This document shows positions 50,800 to 53,863 of a DNA stretch of 53,863 bases, piece by piece; positions within the stretch are counted from its first letter, which is position 1; the number at the start of each line of letters is the position of its first letter. Origin of the DNA: Afipia sp. (GTDB lineage: Bacteria > Pseudomonadota > Alphaproteobacteria > Rhizobiales > Xanthobacteraceae); NCBI GenBank assembly GCA_030652315.1, contig JAUSAX010000076.1, positions 1-53,863 on the forward strand. The letters run 5' to 3'. The notes under the pieces were generated by a model. That model saw only the letters and a program-made list of their open reading frames with translations. It had not been told where the DNA came from and did no database searches. Both the position numbers and the translations under genes were made by a program.

Positions 50800-51795
50800 T
50801 CAGCTCAACGCCACGTTCACAGAGCTCTCCGGCAGTTCCGCATTAAAGCAGCGCTGATAGAACTCCGCCACCAGCGGACGCTCAAGCTCGTCGCACTTGT
50901 TCAGGAAGGTGACGCGGAACGCAAAACCGATGTCGCCGAAGATTTCGGCGTTTTCCGCCCAGGTGATGACCGTACGCGGGCTCATCACCGTGGACAGATC
51001 GCCGTTGGCGAAAGCGTTGCGCGTCAGATCCGCGAGGCGGACCATCTTGTTGACGATGTCGCGGCCGGCGTCGGTGCGATAGTGCTTCGCTTTCGCGAGC
51101 ACGATTTCGACTTCCTCGTCATGCGGCAGATAATTCAGCGTGGTGACGATCGACCAGCGGTCCATCTGGCCCTGGTTGATCTGCTGGGTGCCGTGATAGA
51201 GGCCCGAGGTGTCGCCGAGACCGATCGTGTTGGCGGTCGAGAACAGGCGGAACGCCGGATGCGGCTTGATGACCTTGTTCTGGTCGAGCAGCGTCAAGCG
51301 GCCGGAGACTTCGAGCACGCGCTGGATCACGAACATCACGTCCGGGCGGCCGGCGTCGTATTCGTCGAACACCAGCGCGATATTGTGCTGGAGCGCCCAC
51401 GGCAGGATGCCGTCACGGAATTCCGTGACCTGCTTGCCATCGCGCACGACGATGGAGTCCTTGCCGACGAGATCGATACGGCTGATGTGGCTGTCGAGGT
51501 TGACGCGCACGCAGGGCCAGTTCAGCCTAGCTGCGACCTGCTCGATGTGGGTCGATTTGCCGGTGCCGTGGAAGCCCGTGACCATGACGCGGCGGTTCTT
51601 CGAGAAGCCGGCGAGAATGGCGAGCGTGGTGGCGCGGTCGAAACGATAATCCGAATCGATATCGGGCACATGCGGATCGCCGTTGGAATAGGCGGGGACT
51701 TCGAGGTCGCTGTCGATCCCGAACACCTGACGAACCGACACTTTCATGTCTGGGAGGCCTGCGGGTTCCTGCGACTTGGTCATGGCGGCGGTCAT
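50800..51795 (-). CDS. cobS: Aerobic cobaltochelatase AAA+ subunit CobS
   Basis: This is a 331-residue AAA+ ATPase: Walker [36 protein letters not shown], Walker [16 protein letters not shown], and sensor region [20 protein letters not shown]. With CobT it forms the chelatase ring that drives CobN. GGAGG lies before the ATG at 51795. Length and sequence are normal. It heads the cobS-cobT unit. Confidence 0.96.
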   Translation of the reverse strand: MTAAMTKSQEPAGLPDMKVSVRQVFGIDSDLEVPAYSNGDPHVPDIDSDYRFDRATTLAILAGFSKNRRVMVTGFHGTGKSTHIEQVAARLNWPCVRVNLDSHISRIDLVGKDSIVVRDGKQVTEFRDGILPWALQHNIALVFDEYDAGRPDVMFVIQRVLEVSGRLTLLDQNKVIKPHPAFRLFSTANTIGLGDTSGLYHGTQQINQGQMDRWSIVTTLNYLPHDEEVEIVLAKAKHYRTDAGRDIVNKMVRLADLTRNAFANGDLSTVMSPRTVITWAENAEIFGDIGFAFRVTFLNKCDELERPLVAEFYQRCFNAELPESSVNVALS

Positions 51796-52073
51796 CAATC
51801 CTCCGTGGTCCCGGATGCTCCCGAAACCAGACGTGCTTGCTGCGGGTGGGGTGCGTGCTGCAACGTAGCAGACAGATGCCCATGGCAGAAGCCCACTGCG
51901 CAATGAAAGTTCCATCGTATTTTCATTGAGATAAGCCGTTTTCGCAGCTTTGGTAGGTCTGCCCTGCGATTGCCGGGGACCACGCCGATTCGGAAGGCCC
52001 CCAATCGACGATTTGCCCCGGATTTACCGGTGTATGGTGGTGTTCTTGGAATCGCGCCAGCATCGGACCTCAG

Positions 52074-52709
52074 GTGAGTTCGCACCTTCATCAACTGATC
52101 GGTTTTGTCTCGCTTCATGCCTTGCTGGCCTATGCAGCGATTTTCCTTGCCGCTTTTCTTGAGGCCGTCCCCATCCTGGGGTCCCTGGTCCCGGGATCGA
52201 CCGTGATCCTGGCGCTTAGCGCGCTGGTGCCCGCCGGCAGCCTACACCTGACGCCGGTGTTGATGGCAGCGGTCACCGGGGCGCTTCTGGGGGACGGGCT
52301 CGCCTACTGGATCGGCCGCGCCAGCCAGCGCAAGGTGCTGACCTCGTGGCCGATGTCGAATTACCCGCTGCTCGTGGCGAAGAGCGAGGCCTTCTTCCAT
52401 CGCTACGGGACGCTCGCGGTGTTTCTGGCGCGTTTCGTCCCTCCGGTCCGCGCCGTCGTGCCGATCACCGCCGGCGCGCTCGGCATGCCGCCGCAGCGCT
52501 TCTATCCGGTCAATGCCGCCGCCGTTCTGGTGTGGGCATCGGCGCATGTGCTGTCGGGCGCGCTCGCCGGCTCTGCTGCGGAGCGATGGGGCATGAAAAT
52601 CGAACACTATGGATTGCCGCTGGTGGGCGGCATTATCACCATCGGGATCATCGCAGTCGGCGTGTATCACTGGCGCAGCCGGCGCGAGGCTAACGGGAGG
52701 GTTGGGTGA
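52074..52709 (+). CDS. DedA-family membrane protein
   Basis: This is a 211-residue inner-membrane protein. The motif EAVPILGSLVPGSTVILALS (family pattern E-x-P-x-P/G-E-xxL/ L-x-P-G) lies near residue 30. LLGDGLAYWIGRASQRKVL and FLARFVPPVRAVVPITAGAL are the DedA core, with 4-5 helices. DedA proteins are linked to lipid flipping, with C55-P translocase activity in recent reports on some members. The start is GTG 52074. The following gene overlaps the stop as GTGA. Confidence 0.88.
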   Translation: MSSHLHQLIGFVSLHALLAYAAIFLAAFLEAVPILGSLVPGSTVILALSALVPAGSLHLTPVLMAAVTGALLGDGLAYWIGRASQRKVLTSWPMSNYPLLVAKSEAFFHRYGTLAVFLARFVPPVRAVVPITAGALGMPPQRFYPVNAAAVLVWASAHVLSGALAGSAAERWGMKIEHYGLPLVGGIITIGIIAVGVYHWRSRREANGRVG

Positions 52710-53278
52710 CGCGAGCCACTTCGGTGAAGCGAAACACGGAACGCAGCAGACCTTTCACCGACCGTAATGTCGCAAAAGTGTTTGACGCCTATCCGGACAT
52801 CGTTCGCGCAAAGCTGCTGATGCTGCGCGCGATGATCCTGGAGACTGCGGCCAATATCGACGGCGTCGGCCCGCTCGAGGAAACGCTGAAATGGGGCCAG
52901 CCGAGCTATCTCACCACTCAGTCCGGCAGCGGGAGCACGATCCGAATCGACCGCGTGAAACCGGCCGATGACCGCGTCGCGATGTATTTCCACTGCCAGA
53001 CCGATCTGGTCGCAACATTCCGCGAGCTGTATCCGGCGCAGATGGAGTACGGCGGCAACCGGAGCATCCTGTTCGATGCCGTGGCCAAAATTCCTGAAAA
53101 AGCGCTGCGCCACTGCATCGGGCTGGCGCTGACTTATCACGCGCGCAAGGGCGCTTCGAAAAACAAGTCAGCTTCGGCGAAGAAGCCGATTTCGGTGAAG
53201 ACGGCTTCAAAGAACAAGCGTGAATCAGCTACGCCGAACAAGCCGGCGCTCAGGACGCGCCGCGCACGACCGTCTTGA
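52706..53278 (+). CDS. DUF1801-family protein
   Basis: This is a 190-residue protein. The DUF1801 (YdhG-like) domain is at ~20-145: LEETLKWGQPSYLTTQSGSG and KIPEKALRHCIGLALTYHAR. A Lys/Ser/Ala-rich basic tail (~148-190) follows. Function is unknown. The GTG start overlaps the DedA stop by 4 nt, so the two are coupled. Its 3' end overlaps the convergent J-domain gene by 29 nt. Confidence 0.85.
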   Translation: MTRATSVKRNTERSRPFTDRNVAKVFDAYPDIVRAKLLMLRAMILETAANIDGVGPLEETLKWGQPSYLTTQSGSGSTIRIDRVKPADDRVAMYFHCQTDLVATFRELYPAQMEYGGNRSILFDAVAKIPEKALRHCIGLALTYHARKGASKNKSASAKKPISVKTASKNKRESATPNKPALRTRRARPS

Positions 53279-53863
53279 GATAATTGTAGGCCTTGATGAC
53301 CTCGATCAGGCGATCCTCAGTCGAGCGATCGCCGCCGTTGGCATCGGGGTGATGCTGCTTCACCAGCATCTTGTACTTCGCCTTGACGGTTTCGAGCGTC
53401 GCATCGGGACCGAGGCCCATGACCAGCAGCGCCTTCTTCTCGGCATTGAAGATCTTTCGCGTTTCCGCCTTCGGCTCCGCACTGGCACTGCCCGGACCGG
53501 GACGCCACTTGCCGCGCCCGTTCATCTCGTCGAACATCTTGAGCGGATCTAAAGCCCCGTCCATGTCGAGCTCGGTCTTTGACTTTTTACCGCTGTTCGC
53601 ACCCATCTTCCAGGTCGGACGATGGCCGGTCAGCGCATCCTTCTGGTAGCTGGCGACCGCATCGGGCGCCATGCCCTGGAAGAAATTGTAGCCCTGATTG
53701 TATTCGCGGACGTGGTTGAGACAGAAATGCCAATATTCCTTCTCATTGCCACGGGCCTTGGGCGCGCGATGTCCGCCCTTGTTCTTGCAACCGGGCGCCT
53801 CGCACATCACGGCTTCTTCGCGCGCAGCAGCCTGCTGCTTCGCGCTCAGCTTGTTGGGCTTGA
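53250..53863 (-). CDS. J-domain (DnaJ-like) protein, cut by the right edge
   Basis: The frame is open from the right edge (KPNKLSAKQQAAAREEAV...) for 203 residues, so the N-terminus lies outside the window. A Cys/His cluster (CEAPGCKNKGGHRAP and YWHFCLNHVREYN) looks like a small zinc-binding domain. The C-terminal ~60 residues are a J-domain with the HPD motif in MLVKQHHPDANGGD. It should recruit and stimulate an Hsp70 (DnaK). The last residues overlap the convergent DUF1801 gene. Confidence 0.9.
   Translation of the reverse strand, partial: KPNKLSAKQQAAAREEAVMCEAPGCKNKGGHRAPKARGNEKEYWHFCLNHVREYNQGYNFFQGMAPDAVASYQKDALTGHRPTWKMGANSGKKSKTELDMDGALDPLKMFDEMNGRGKWRPGPGSASAEPKAETRKIFNAEKKALLVMGLGPDATLETVKAKYKMLVKQHHPDANGGDRSTEDRLIEVIKAYNYLKTVVRGAS

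Noticed and set aside
49175..50857. 560-codon open frame on the plus strand opposite cobT
   Set aside because: It is fully antisense to cobT, with Arg/His/Leu-rich content and no recognisable domain; such shadow frames are expected at this GC content.

Overview
The window is high-GC DNA with long, densely packed operons on both strands. It looks like an alphaproteobacterium of the Bradyrhizobium / Rhodopseudomonas / Afipia / Nitrobacter group (Nitrobacteraceae). The reasons are cobST cobaltochelatase genes, a CarD-type regulator, a 7Fe ferredoxin FdxA, many branched-chain-amino-acid-type (HAAT) ABC systems, and dispersed palindromic or ORF-like repeats typical of that group. The taxonomic call is inference from content; no database was searched.

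Layout. (1) 1-3.2 kb: the start of a TonB-dependent receptor, a Bug/TctC-type binding protein and an orphan HAAT binding protein. (2) 3.4-28.3 kb: a segment bounded by direct repeats of the 3' half of tRNA-Arg(CCU). The intact tRNA is at 28222-28298, a 45/47-nt copy is at 3407-3453, and a more decayed copy is at 1932-1955. Inside are a DUF4242-adenylate cyclase, a catabolic operon (two SDRs, an atypical ABC ATPase, LivF-G-M-H, a Tat-exported binding protein and a beta-hydroxyacid dehydrogenase) divergent from an RpiR regulator and a bifunctional IolC kinase/aldolase, a nitroreductase, and an amide/urea nitrogen locus. The nitrogen locus comprises fmdB, formamidase, urtE-D-C-B-A, and a divergent permease-histidine kinase-receiver fusion with a LuxR-type response regulator. 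Degenerate repeats and a gene fossil lie in the gaps. No integrase was found. (3) 28.4-35.4 kb: YidB-like and YeaQ-like small proteins, then a CoA-dependent catabolic operon on the minus strand (binding protein, enoyl-CoA hydratase, VOC protein, NDP-forming acyl-CoA synthetase, SDR). (4) 35.6-40.2 kb: plus-strand epimerase, flavin monooxygenase, nuclease-like protein and M48 lipoprotein protease. (5) 40.3-53.9 kb: core-genome genes: carD, fdxA, an S4 RNA-binding protein, a SUV3-like helicase, a DUF3108 protein, rpmB, a phytase-like esterase, cobT, cobS, a DedA protein, a DUF1801 protein and a J-domain protein cut by the right edge.

How the genes work together. The nitrogen locus should import urea or short amides (UrtABCDE) and hydrolyse formamide to formate and ammonia (FmdA). 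The permease-kinase fusion is well placed to sense a related nitrogen compound and signal through the overlapping LuxR regulator; a GG-N10-GC sigma-54-like site lies upstream of it. The RpiR/IolC locus has paired AGAAT-N4-ATTCT palindromes in its divergent promoter. This suggests that one repressor controls both the kinase/aldolase and the long transporter-dehydrogenase operon, whose substrate I cannot name. The most noteworthy signals are the tRNA-bounded segment, the permease-kinase fusion, and the degenerate third ATPase and Lys-to-Arg SDR in the transporter operon.
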